Shown piece after piece: positions 36,801-49,130 of a DNA stretch of 64,000 nucleotides. Origin of the DNA: Plumapathes pennacea (lineage: Eukaryota; Cnidaria; Anthozoa; Antipatharia; Myriopathidae). Numbering within the stretch: position 1 is the stretch's first letter; the number at the start of each line of letters is the position of its first letter. Where the stretch lies: contig OZ038467.1 of NCBI GenBank assembly GCA_964036295.1, positions 10,305,170 to 10,369,169 on the forward strand. Direction: 5' to 3'. The notes below the pieces were generated by a model. That model did not search any database and had not been told where the DNA came from. It worked only from the letters and a program-made list of their open reading frames with translations. The translations under genes were made by a program, and so were the position numbers.

Positions 36801-39800
36801 CGGTGGTGGTAGTTGTGATAGTACAAATAATATATCTGTAAAATAGCAAGGCAAATGATGTTAAACTCACCAACTTTAGCAGTTTTCTTTTTAGAAGCAG
36901 AACGCTGCAAGCTCCGATAAAACCTGACATGACAAAGAGTCTATGTTAGCCTAATAATTTAGTGTCATTCGGGTTATTTATCAGCAGTTCTCGCCTACTA
37001 ACAATGAACGCCCTGTGACAGACATGGAATTTTTCATCATTTGAGATCTATGTAAAACTATGAGATGTTGGCGGTATTGCCCTTCTTGGCGGTAGCGCTA
37101 CGAAACCGCACAGCAATAACTTACCGAGAAAAAACACGAAGGACGAGAGAGCAATGTAGCCTACGGTGAAATTCTGCAAATTAGACAGGACATTTTGAAT
37201 TTAGTGCTTAGTTTAAGATGTTTGGACAACATAACATAACATAACATAACAACGAAGCTCGCACTGATGACTAGACCGACGTGCTATCAACTGATGTAAT
37301 GTATTCCCAAGGAAGTCAGCATTCTAGTTCGAAATTCCACCCACTCCCCACAGTATCTCTCATTGACTTTCAATCTTTATAAAGCCCAGTAGTCAATGTT
37401 TAACAAAGTACTATTGTATCTGCAGCGTAGTTATAGGACAAATGTGCCGTCTTCATCATCACGAAACAAAGAAAATAGCTACTTGGTGTGTTTAGGTTTC
37501 TAACTAAGCAAACTTGTGAATCACTGTGTTATGGCCTACGTTGAAAAGTGTGAGACTGAGCTATTGCCTCACCAGATTTTTGGTTAATTTCTTATATTCT
37601 GTGTCTTGCGTTTTAAACCAGATTCCAACGCCAAGCATTCCAGAGCCTCCGATCTACAAACAAACAAACAAACAAACAAACAAACAAGTAAACAAACGTT
37701 CTGTAAATCAGATCTGTGATGACTCAGCTAGGCGGTCAGAATGAGCACACCTTAGTAGCGCGAATGCAACTATCGGCTAATCAGTTGTCGATTACCAACT
37801 GGTGCACATTTAATTTTCCAAATTAAAGGAGTGCAAACAGGTAGCAATGTTGTACGTTCAATCATCACTGCACGCAATGGCCGGGAGATCGTACAGTCAA
37901 TGCGATTGTTGCGCGCTGTTACACCGTGCCGGTTCGGTACTTAAAAGATCTTTTGTGAGGTTAGCTCATTCAAGTCAATATTACACTGCAGTTGCAGCTA
38001 AACACCTGTCTATGTGACCATCTATCTACATGAAGATTGCTCGGCGAAATATCTAGTGGTGCCCCAGAGTTTACCGTTGCCTAGAGGCGGTCCCAACAGC
38101 TGCTGAGTTTCACATGCCACTGATTTGCTTTTCGCTCCAGTTTTGAAACTCTCGGTAGTTTATTTTGTGAGCTATCAACGCCAAAATGCATCTCGCCAAG
38201 CTGTCTCTACGGCTTACTCGTTGCCATCGTGAACCAAATCGTGGCAACTCTTTCTCAATTCTGTGTGCGGCAGCAGAACTCAGTGTAGTCATTGCAAGCG
38301 GAGAATGCATTAAAAAAAAAAACACCTAAATAACTAAAGGAGTCGTTTAAAATTCATGTTCCCGGTCTGTTATCATTTCGGTTTCAACACGATTCGTATG
38401 TTTAATGAAAAATGTTGAATAGTAGTTCAGTAAGGATCAGCGAGAGCACACACATTTGCCACGCCATTGGACCAAAGAAGTTGATACTAAATGCTGTTTG
38501 CTAAACTCGGAGAACTCAATTTTTCGTTCATGTTAGCACGTCACCATATAAACCAAGAGTATACGCGGAATAACTCACCTCAAATGATATATTGTTAGTT
38601 TGTAATCAGTCATTTAGACAGCAATTAATTTCTACTTCCGTAGTGTGTGGTGTTTGACGTATTTTTTTAGATCGAATAATACAAACTTTGATCACTGTCT
38701 GAGTAACTGAAACTCGTGTATTTAAACTAGAAAGAGAGTATCCCTGATACTTCCTAGATACGTCACGCAATTCTGATCAAAGAATTGCCATTATACTAAT
38801 ACAAGCTGATCGTGAGAATGACACTAACTCATACATTAAGGGCGCGTTCGATTGGGTCTATTCTGGAAGAGGAATAGCGCTGTTGATTGGTAACATTGTT
38901 TGGTTTGTAGCTGATTAAGGTTGGGATGTATCGGGAGCTGTTCAAAATGCAAGCATAGAGGCCTTAAAAACAATTTCGAACAAAATCTCTCCATGCCAGA
39001 ACAAGCAAAACTTTGGGTCATGTTAACTATTCCTCTGGAATAGACTCAATCGAACGCACCCTAACTAAAGTACACTTCAAATAGTTATAACGTACGCATG
39101 TGCACGATTAGATAGCGGTCTCTGGTAAGTCTTGTTCAGGTTTCTCCAAGTATTCGCCTGTTTAGATCTGAAGACTATCTTTATTGTCTGCCACAGGATA
39201 TAGCATAGCTAAACTTAGATTCTTAAACACGCTCTCTAGTATTCAAATTGCAACATGCATAACACAGCTTTGTGTCGATTTGTATCGAGTCTAACACCCA
39301 TCTGCCTGCAGAGAGTGAAAACATGACTGCCATGGAATTCTTAGTGATACTGTTGTGGTTACTCACCCATATGAAACAACCGACTAGAAACGTGGTCCAT
39401 CGCACACAAGCGCCAGAACAACTCATGCGAACCATTTCGGTTCTTTACGACTTGGACATCCAAATGCAATCAAATTCTGCTGTCAAGCGGGGCCGCATGG
39501 CAATCAAGTCGTTGAAGCAAGCTCGCCCATCGCACTAGGATTGAAATCAGTGCATACGTTGGGCGAAATGAAGGAGTCCTAACAAATTCCTCGTTCCTTA
39601 TTCACTGTACAGGGGCTTGTGTTTGGAAAACAAACCGGGCCAATCACATTATTGCGGACAATTCATTAAACATAAAAAGAGTAGTGGAATTTGATTGGCA
39701 CTCATTTTGTAAGCATCACTGCTATCGAGGGCCGACGCTTTACTGATGCATAACCAAGGTGAAGCCGCATTTAGGTCTGGAGAAGGGTTTAGCCATTTGG

Positions 39801-40737
39801 TTATCAATATACCTGTAATGTAATGCTTATACTAGCCTGTATAGAGAGAAATGTCGAGCATTGTCAACGATTGTTGTGCTTGCGCTTAGGTGCTTGCGTC
39901 GATCGTTTTCACGGACGCATATATCTTCTGCTTGCGCTTGTTCTTATAAATTAAAGAAACGCTGCCATTGCAATAAAATATCGACGTTATGAAAACAGTG
40001 AAAGATTAAAGGAGACCAATGACATTGCCTTGTGATGTAGAGAACTCCCTTTAGTAGCATTGATGGATTTTAACGTCTTTTGTTTGGTCAGTGCCGCAAG
40101 TTATAAACAATTTTTTTCCCTCCCCAAAACAAGCGTGAAAAACATATTTTTGCATATAACCTACAGAAGGCAATTCGGCAATACATTTTTTCAGAAATGT
40201 AACAAACGCAATGTGAACCTCGGGGCAAGCCTGGTTATTCACTTTTTCAGTTTTCTCAAACAAAAATAGTCTAATTTTAGCTCAATTATTAGTTTTAACA
40301 ATTGATTCTGGTATCAAAGGAAACACGCACAACATGCTCGATTTTTAAAATTCAATTGACAATCAAAGACAAAACATCGATTGGTGCGAACAAATAAATA
40401 ATTCACCACGCTTGTTCGTGACTGATTTGTTTCAATTTTCTCAGTTTAAGGATGTTTGCCGCTGTCGATTGCAGACTTTCTTGAATCTAAACTCAGTGCG
40501 TTGATAAAAACTGTCTTAACCCGTTTTGCTTCCGCCACACATCCTTTTCACGTTCGTTGTTGATCGACACCTTTCTGATTCCTTCTCGGCTATTCACGCG
40601 ATCTTTATGCACTCATGCCTCTATCAACTGACTTCCTAATCTTTATGAACTTGTGGACTGTAATGCCATGCCTTTGTGCCGCTTACCAAAATTAAGAGAT
40701 TGGCCAGAAATGTTGTCCATCGGACACACGACATCAT
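33848..40737 (-). CDS. Tetraspanin B, tandem paralogue of A
   Basis: Nine exons in phase: 39367-39435 (or alternative 40687-40737), 37573-37653, 37125-37173, 36871-36923, 36389-36463, 35844-35912, 35255-35356, 34616-34699 and 33848-34108. With the 39435 start it has 280 residues. Internal exons 2-6 and 8 are identical in length to those of A; exon 7 is 15 bp longer. Key segments: IGGSGMLGVGIWF, GFIGACSVLLLKRKLLKL, YFVLLLILLLAEIAIAIYIY, LQCCSMNPVIISH, SCFKNED, DCYSSLVNWMKTN. As in A the loop motif is CCS, not CCG. TM4 is LQMLIITAAVVGAFEIFTMAG. The tail of about 80 residues has lost similarity to A's tail and holds SRDVPDGQNFTRRN. Introns contain microsatellites and a Harbinger-like MITE. It is a membrane scaffold by family; partners unknown. 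Confidence 0.92.
34812..35160. repeat. Degenerate tandem repeat, GGAATCCxxAATGGTTT type
   Basis: About 16 degenerate units combining GGAATC(C/T), ACAATGGTTT and AAATGATTT, period roughly 18-22 bp, in the intron between tetraspanin B exons 7 and 8. Confidence 0.8.
36142..36235. mobile_element. piggyBac-like MITE, copy 7 (truncated)
   Basis: TTAA|CCCTTTCACTCCAAAGCTC then AATGCAAATTCTCC as in copy 3; the right half is missing. Confidence 0.65.
36553..36745. repeat. TGATGG/GATGGT microsatellite
   Basis: Long run of GATGGT/GATGAT units in tetraspanin B intron 4; it creates His-rich and Met/Val-rich false frames. Confidence 0.9.
38840..39061. mobile_element. PIF/Harbinger-like MITE
   Basis: GGGCGCGTTCGATTGGGTCT ... 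AGACTCAATCGAACGCACCC with TAA directly on each side: inverted ends of about 24 bp and a 3-bp target duplication of the type seen for PIF/Harbinger. In tetraspanin B intron 1. Confidence 0.7.
39367..39435 (-). other. Tetraspanin B candidate first exon 1
   Basis: ATG to GTGAGT donor, 23 residues with core CVRWTTFLVGCFIW, phase 0, nearest to exon 2. A second in-frame ATG lies three codons later. Confidence 0.7.
40687..40737 (-). other. Tetraspanin B candidate alternative first exon 2
   Basis: ATG to GTAAGC donor, 17 residues MMSCVRWTTFLANLLIL, phase 0. Core CVRWTTFL is identical to that at 39367-39435, so the two exons are duplicates. Confidence 0.6.
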
Positions 40738-41816
40738 CGTTTTTTTCGCGGAATACAGAAGACGAGTTCAACACTACACAGGCTCGTTTTTCAGAGTCGA
40801 CAGCTGCTCGTTCCCACTGCGCGGGGTCAGTTTATATTCTACATGTACGCAATTATTGCGGAAGCTCGAACAATAACTGACTATTTTTATTAATTTGCCA
40901 ACTCGAACAATATACACATTATTAGAATGAAGATGGTAAAGTACACAGCCTGTGCATGTACACGATCAGCCGAACATGACTTGATCACGATGGGATATTG
41001 ATGCAGACAGCGTTCACGAAGCACTAGTAAAAAACACGAGTCTTAAATGCTATGTTTGTCGGACGTATAAATACATTTTATCTTTAACAAATATGTCATA
41101 GCAGCATTGCAGTGTTTTGTTCTGGTTCATTTTAAGCATAGCCCTTGAGTCACTTTTTGCCGATAGTAAAAGTTGTCAGTGTAATAAACATGACAACGTT
41201 GTGAACCTAAAAGAAAGCAAACAAGTGATAATGGCGCTGTCATATGATGTAAAGACTACCTGACATCATCAAACTATCATATAGTGTTTTTTCTTAAACC
41301 ATAAAAACGGTTCGCGACTTCACTTTTATTACTTTTAGTTTTGACAGGTTGCATTTGTTTCATTAACAACCCTTTCTTGATCCCTTGTTGATCTTCCACA
41401 ATTTAATTTGAACATGTAAAAGTGCTCCAATATCTCCAATGCAGCTCCAAGCTCCACAACCCAAAAAGACAGTCTTTGTAGATGGTGGACTTCTTATAAC
41501 ACGAAAATCCAGCGGTGAAACCGGATATGTACAGGCTAGAAATACGATGTTCAACCACAGAGATTCGCATAACGATTGACGCATTAGTATTCATTTGAAA
41601 ACCAGTGATTCAATTTTCAAACTGAATAGAAAGCAGAACAAAACAAAAAGGTTTTGATTTGCAGCTCGAAATTATCAGCTCGCGCGCGTTCTTATACTAG
41701 TGACGTCATAAAACAAAAACCCTAATTTCTTCTCAGTGAGGGAACAGAACATCAAGCGCACTGCACCGCAGGCTACTCCTGTATAATGAGATTTTTCAGC
41801 TGATTCTGAATTGAGG
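40738..41816. other. Divergent intergenic region, tetraspanin B / SLC16-like
   Basis: 1.1 kb between two divergent starts. No exon recognised. It should hold both promoters; no TATA box stands out. Confidence 0.4.
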
Positions 41817-44800
41817 ATGCCCGGCAGTCGCTGGCTCAGAAGTGAAGTAGACGTGGGCTGGGCTTGGGTTGTAGCCGCTGCGTCGTTTGCACTGCAGTTC
41901 GTTTTAATCGGCACAGGCCAGTCTTTTGGAATCATTTATGGCTCACTGATGGAGGAGTTCAAGGCTGGCGAGGCGGCGACCGGTTAGTGAATTTTAATCT
42001 CGTCGCAGGCTTCTCATACCAGATTTTTTGTCGCTCTCTTGGACTGTTACGAGCGAGCTTAAAGGACGAAATAATATAAAGAGAAACACGGTTGAAATCC
42101 GTGTCTTGGTCCAGACAATAAAATTGATATTGTATGAACATTTGATAGCTGTGTGAAGCTGGAACGACTGAGACTTCTTCAGTCTCAGCTTTCAGGAATC
42201 TCCAAGAATTTTGTTTTAAATAAACGACGGCTATTGGAAAAAATACGGTAATCTCATTGATTTGTGCAGCTTTTCATGAGTCTTTTGAAACCCATCCACC
42301 TCTCTCACAGAAAACGTTTTGTTGAACACGTTGTTACCATTTCTCTCCACTGCAGCCTGGGTGGGTGCGTTGGGCTACGGGATCGTGTTTCTGAACAGTC
42401 CAGTAACCACGGCGCTATGTGAACATTTTGGCTGCCGTGCTGTGACGTGCGCAGGAAGTATCCTGTGCATGATGGGACTTCTATTCTCCTCCTACGTCAC
42501 CAGCATCTCGACTATGTACCTCACGTTCAGCCTCCTGTGGGGGTTTGGTGCGAGCTTGGTTTTCTTTCCTTCCATGCTCACGCTGCGCTTTTTCTTCGAC
42601 AGGTATGAATTAGAACTAAGAACATCTTTCTGCTATCGTTTCTCACGATAGAGCGGTTTCCGGGTGGCTTTCGTAAAACCAAAACCAAAGTAATTGCAGT
42701 GCGAAGAATCTGACAACACTTTCTTTTTACAGGAAAATGTCACAAGCTAATAGCATCTCAATGTCCGGGGCTGGCGTGGGTACTCTGGTGTTGAACATTG
42801 TCCTAAAAGACATCAACGACCGCCACGGATGGCGAGGATGCATGCGCGTGCTCTGTGGGCTTTCCGCTGTACTCTTTATTTGCGGGTGCATGTTTCGACC
42901 TCCACCGGCCGACTTCTATGGCGCTAATCAGTGGTCAGAATGGTCCAAGAAGGTCGGTTTACTGACCAAACTGCGGCGTATGTTCGATTCACGACCGTGG
43001 AAAGTGAAAGGTTTTGCTCTGTGGGTGTTAGCGCACTCGGCCATGCTGTTTGCTTACTTCGTACCTTACGTTCATCTGGTAAGAGACATTTCACCATAAA
43101 CCTGTGAAATATGACTCATGATAGACAAGCTTGACCATGAGCACTGAAGTTGTCAAGGTTGTTCCAGTTATACCCGCTCTTTAGTGACCTCGGCTCGAGC
43201 TTTTCCTTCTTTAAGGCTCTGCTCAACGGACCCACAAATCAACTCAAGTTTTCGATTGCGTTTTGTTTGAGCCGCCCATTTGTCGAGTTGCGCTAATTGT
43301 GTCAACTTTGGTTGAGCGCAAATTTGCACGCAAGTAATTGCCAGCATTTACTGCTTCGAAAGTCTGTTCGCAAGTCCGTTTGGCCAAACACGAGTGCTTC
43401 TGTAAACAGAATATCAAACCCGTCACCAGGGAACTCGTGGGATTTGATTAAACCCTCTTGACGTCTTTTTTTTTATTAATGTAAGTTTGCACCAATATTG
43501 TATCTTCGGGGATCTAAAATTTGCTCGCAGCTCCAAACTCCCTCGTACGAACTCTTAGTCCCCGGGTATTTTCTATCACGTAGTGCAATTACCAGATGAG
43601 TAGGTTTCGTTTGCCAGATCAGTATATGGACATGGATGAAGGTCAGGAATGGGGAAATAGTTTTACCCTACGTCTCTTTACTTTTACTCCGTCAGATCCA
43701 GTTGGCAAAGACTCTGGGCATCTCAACATCAGACGGTGCAGTATTGGTGGGATACATGTCTATCGCTGCAATAATTGGTAAGCTTCTGTGTGGTCGCGTG
43801 GCGGACTTTCCAAATATGAAGCGACTGTATTTGCTTGCGGGCTCAGCCTTGGCTCTGGCAGCCTCGAACATGGGAGTGGCAGCAGCTACTAACTACGATG
43901 GACTGCTGACCTATGCTTTGATTTTTGGTTTCTTCGATGGCTGTTTTGTGGTGGTCGTACCCCAAATCACACAGGATATTGTTGGAATGCCGCTGGCTGC
44001 AACTGCGCTCGGTTGTCAGTACGGAGTTAGTGCAGTGACGATGACCTTAGGCCCTCCTGTCACAGGTATTTAACAAGCGCCTAATAAGGTAGCACGTACT
44101 ATTTTCCATAAGCGTCCAATAGAATAGCACGTAGCACGTTTATCTACTTCCTCAATAAGCGTCCAATAGGTTAGCACGTACCTTTTTTTCTCAATAAACG
44201 CCCATATAGCTCGTTCCTTTTTAGCTCTAAATTCTTGAACAAAGTTTGTCATTTCATTCAACCAGAGATTGAGAGAAGCGGGAATTTTGTTAATCCTGGA
44301 TTAACGTAATCGTGTTTTAAACAGCTGGATTCTGAGCACCGAGAGTCTGGCCTTGAGAGCAAGTGGTTTACAAAATCTATTGTTTAACTCAGTTACGCCC
44401 TCTCGCCTCAAATAGGTCGAACAACACTTCAGGTCAGCCTACAAATCCCTGGTTGGTTTCATATTTATTGTGTTCTTTTTTCAGGTCAAATTTATAAAGT
44501 ATCAGGGTCCTACAAAGTTGCTTTCTTTGCCGGTGCTGTAGTGATATTGATCGGAGTCTTCCTGCTGTATTTTGTGCAGCGGCTGCGTCCAGATTTGACA
44601 GCCTCCAAGCCGTGGCCTGAGCCGATTACCGGTCAGCAGCAAAGCGCAAACTTGATCCCAGGCCACAGCATAGAGTCCCTGATCAGTGGCCTGGACACAT
44701 TGAGCGGGTTGTGCATCACAAACCCCTCGCCGGCTCATCTTTCACCAGGTCAAATGGAACTGGGAGACTATCGTCGTTTTGGACACCACGAGACTGAAGC

Positions 44801-47800
44801 AAAAACATCACGGGTTCACGAGATTGAGGTAACTGATGACGTCACCAGTATCAGTCTGGAGTGCACATCATTAGAATTAGACACCGCTGACCGTCGCAGC
44901 GTCAGTCGTGATTCTACCATTCTCCTACAGACCACTGATCAGTACAGTTACAGCGATGTTTCAAGAGACTCTGTCGTATCTGAGATTTTGTCTGTACCAT
45001 CTGATTTGGAGAGTTTTCAGAGTGGTTCAGTTCTGTCGTATACAGGGAATATTTCCATAACTAGTGCGCCAGACTTCGAAAGACGCAACGTGCTCTACAA
45101 GCCTGGGAACTATGACGTCAGAAGCGACGTCAGCACTGACGCAAGCATTGCTGAGATAGCAGGAGAGATTGAATCGAATAGTGGTAATGACCTTGCGAGG
45201 AATACATCCAAAGAAGATGACATTCTTGTGGATGTGTCGAGCAGCGAGACGTCGCTACATTCTAAGACGTCGGCCATTGCTGTTGATGTCCAGTCCTTGG
45301 TATCGTGGGAGAGCGCAGATCATCAAGCCCCTCAAACTGGATCAGAAATGGAAATGATAAAGTTACCACCACCTCCCGCTAGCACGAGGAAAGACCTGAC
45401 ACCGTCACTCATCACTTTAAAGACCGCTGTGGATGATGGGGCTGATGACGTCAAGGTGAATTTAGAACTGCATACGAGCAGTACGCTAATCATAGTACAC
45501 GATAACAAAGCTCAGATTACAGAGGAAAATGAAAAAAATATCACGGTGGCAAGTGATGTGTCCCACATTGTCAATCTTAATCAAGAAGAGGTCCGGCCGA
45601 CAGAAGCTCGAAGCATATATACAGAAGAACCTGATCAGATCCTTGAAGACGTAGCTTGTCGGGCGATTTTAAATATGGACGACGGCGGGCAACTGTGGGA
45701 TCGAATTCATTTGGAGCCCGAAGCAGATGATTCCACCAAGAGCAAATTGGAATCCAGTCGGGATGAACATCTTGACAGTACTTTCGCAGAACGTTTACCT
45801 CCACAGGAGCAATGGCTTTTTGGGGCAGAAAAACAAATTATTGGCGGTGATGCAGAGGCTTGCCTTCCAACTGGTGTCGTTGCCATAAGCCATCCGTCTT
45901 CAGACACTTCAATTCAACTTATGGATGTGACCGTTGTGATGTCTGAAGATGCGTCGACGGAGCAAGAAACAGTTGGGCCATATGACATTCAGCCAAAACA
46001 AAGCGTAGAAATGACTTCAGGACCTCTAACCCAACAAAGCGCATCTGAATCCAGCCTCGATGGGAAAGATCGACCCACCGCTCAAGAGGAACTCATCCGA
46101 CTTCCACCACCTCCCCGGGTTCCACGTACGGGGACCCTTGTTGTAGTTCAAGATGACCCTCCTCAAAATCCTTTCCCTGTAGAGGACGGCATTTTTGAGG
46201 CAGAGGACCTTGTCAAGCAGGTCCTAGAAGAGTGTGTTAAAAATGACCTATCAGGTGATTTCCGGACTGCTTTGTCTGCTAAGACCCCCGCTAGTACGAC
46301 CTCTACAGTACCACCTGATCAGGTTGAAACACTCGGACAGGAAAATGACGCCTTTGTGACACCTCAGACTCCTTCTACGACGTTTGCAGCTTCCGCTAAT
46401 GAAGACTATGTGCAATTGCCCCCACCTTTATCTATGCCGCGAATAGGAACACTAATTCCTCTCGAAGAACATGAGCACGACGACGATAACGAGCAAGGGA
46501 ATGCAACGCTTACCAGCAATGAGAGGGAATCAGCGTTCATGCATCTAGAGGGGTCTCCCAAACATTCAACTGCTGTGAGCCCGGATTTGCTCTCGATAGA
46601 AGAACAAGACCCTATCTCCACTAGACAATTGATTGGCGTTTTTCATCGTAGTGAACCTCGACCTCACATCTCCATTAACGAACCAAGCCAGCTTTCGCTG
46701 CTTAGTCAACGCCTTGAAGCCGTGGCTGCGCGTCAGTTTGAAGAAGAGCAGTCAGAAGCAAGCATATCTACCAATGATAGCATGGCCTTCATGGTCTCAA
46801 CCACTCAAAGTGCTATCTCTACGCCTCTGTTCTCAGCCAATCACAGTGTACCATTGACGCCGATGCGTGTATACTCTAGTTACCTGGCAACGCCAGCACC
46901 AACTGCTGCTCAGACTCCATTTAGTGTCCCATTCTCCCCGACTGACGCCAGCATCATACAAACGCCAGCGGATTCGAGCATTCTTCATTCACCTGACGAA
47001 AGCAGAACAGTGAACTGTGATATAAAAATCGAGTTTGATTTTGAGCCTTCCAGACACAATAGTTTTACTGACGCCAGCCGCAGAGACGCAAGTGGATCCT
47101 TTGATGACCTCTTGAATCCTCCAGCACCGGATTTACCAGTTTATGGCGACATCTTGAGTTCTGAACACATGGGCACTGCTGGTACTCAAATCCAATCAAT
47201 CTCGGGTGCCAGCCAACTTGACACAGCTTGCTCAGGGATGACAGCCGGACTAGAGGGTCAGAGATCTAAATCGGACCTCTTCAGTTCTCAAGGACGAGCA
47301 CAAGGTCCAGAAGCTGTTGTTCCCGTTTGCACAAATCCGTTTGTTGTTCAGTCCCCAGAGGATAGCTCGACTTCAAACGATGTACTTACTGCAGTCACTC
47401 AGCCTCCCGCCGAGCAGTCCTTGGGTATCCCTCCAACCGCAGACCAACAAGATGAACAGCCCGTGTACCCTAGAAGCCAACTCGACGCAGCTTCCTCGGA
47501 GATAGCAAGAGATCTAGAAGGGAAAAGATCTAAATCAGATATCTTCAGTCCCGAAGAGCAAGCACAAGCCTCAAACGTAGTTGTTGCTCCTCTTTGTACA
47601 AATCCATTTCTTTTGCAATCTAAGGAGGATAGCTCTACTTCAAACTCCACTGACAATGGTCTGGTCGCTTCTCGAGCTCCCGACTGGCAGTCCTTGAATG
47701 TTCCTGCAGTCACAGACAAGTGCGGCGATGGACAGCACGACGACGCAGTCTGCTCAAAGATAACAAGAGGACTAGAAGGACAAAAATCTAAATCGGACTT

Positions 47801-49130
47801 AATCAAATCTGAAGAACAAACACAAGATCCAGATTCGGCACAAGCTGCTGCTCCCGTTTGCACAAATCCATTTCTTGTTCAATCAGTAGAAGATAACTCG
47901 ACTGAAGACGGTGCACTTAAAGCTCTGCCTCCCACCAAGCAGTGGTCCTTGGATATCTCTGCAGAGGAGTATGATGAACAACCACTTAAACCTGCGCTCC
48001 TGGGGGAATTTGGAGAGGGAAATACTGAAAAAGAGCAGGTATTGCCACAGGACCTGAATTCTCTATTTTCCAGCAATCCGTTTCAACCGCCCACCCTCAG
48101 TAAAGTCACAGAAAACCCAGACGCACAGCATTCTGGACTGTCTGATCCATGGTGCCCTCATCATGAGTTTGCTGCCATGCAACTGCCTGTGGACTCTTGT
48201 ATTAGACTCAATCCACCTCCACCGACCTCCCGACGCAAAAGAACTTTGGCTATCCTCGACAATCAGGTACAAATGGAAACAGATGAAAGACAAGACTTTT
48301 TCGCTCACTTCCCCATTATCGAAGGAAGCAAAGAACAAGCAGAACTGCCGAACTTCGAGGTACATGAAGATGTTGTTCCGACGGAGGGGTATGGCTGCCA
48401 AGAGTTCCTATATGAGCAGCAGCCTAATACCCTGTCACCAAAACACGATCGAGGTCCATCAATTTTGCAATCTGAGCAAATACCAGGAGTGAATCATCTT
48501 TTAAAGGCAGACACAGACCTCAATAATATTGCAAATCCCTCACACGAGATTATGTTTGTAAGTGACGTTCCGCTTACAATTAGCGACGCGGCAAGAATCT
48601 CGGACAGCGGCGCTCAACCAACTGATAATGTTTCGAAGAAATCCTATGACGAAACAGACAAGAGCGATGACGTCACAGCACAGACTAATGACGTCGTCAA
48701 AACTTTTAGCTATATTTTGATACGACCTGATAATGATCCAGACCAGTCTGAAAGACGGCTAGACATAGAGTCTGGTGATCGCGCAACGATAGAACCAGAC
48801 GAAAGCATTGGCCATAGCAGGAGTTCCAACGACCAATCGGAGGTAGACAGTACGAACAGAGATAATGACGTCACAGTACCACTAGATGACGTTACATCGC
48901 GGAGGAGTGGTCACGAGTATGATGACGACAGAGCACCCTTATTGCTCACAAAGGAGGCAGAATTCTGTTTCGTTACAGTTGAAGAAGGTGAGCTTGAACG
49001 AACATCAAGCTCGTCCTCTGTTGCCACAGATGAGTCCTCTTCAACTGATACGAGCCTGTCGGAGAACGAAATGCCTTACCACACGTTACAGGCGGAGGAC
49101 GGCTCGTGTGGACGCGTAAAGACTCAGTGA
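41817..49130 (+). CDS. SLC16-like (MCT) transporter with a ~1,500-residue C-terminal tail
   Basis: Five exons in phase: 41817-41982, 42356-42602, 42733-43078, 43696-44065 and 44485-49130, giving 1,924 residues; SLC16 members are usually 430-550. The first ~410 residues are a 12-span MFS unit: EVDVGWAWVVAAASF at TM1 (the MCT DGGWGW position), GWRGCMRVLCGLSAV, LLCGRVADF in the loop 8/9 and LGPPVTGQIYKVSGSYKVAF before TM12. The MFS unit should move a small monocarboxylate-like or aromatic solute; the substrate is unknown. The last exon runs without a break from TM12 into a polar tail rich in Ser, Asp, Glu, Thr and Pro, with NPF at about residues 938, 1327, 1416, 1504 and 1574, DPW at 1597, and four LPPPP-like motifs. 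A block of 80-90 residues is repeated three times (SKSD...CTNPF). AATAAA at 49674. Confidence 0.9.
47215..48000 (+). repeat. Three in-frame tandem repeats in the transporter tail
   Basis: Each copy has GLEG(Q/K)(R/K)SKSD near its start, then CTNPF(V/L)(V/L)Q and S(P/K/V)EDxST. Copies begin near 47218, 47491 and 47741. The copies vary at other positions, so the duplication is not recent. Confidence 0.85.

Noticed and set aside
36500-36910. His/Ile/Thr-rich minus-strand frame of 136 codons
   Set aside because: Artefact of the TGATGG microsatellite; it also overlaps tetraspanin B exon 4 in another frame.
41363-41594. Two minus-strand frames upstream of tetraspanin B
   Set aside because: Considered as further 5' exons, but no ATG-to-donor structure in the right phase was found.
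47399-47863. Minus-strand frame of 154 codons, Cys/Ser-rich
   Set aside because: Shadow of the repeated coding block of the transporter tail.
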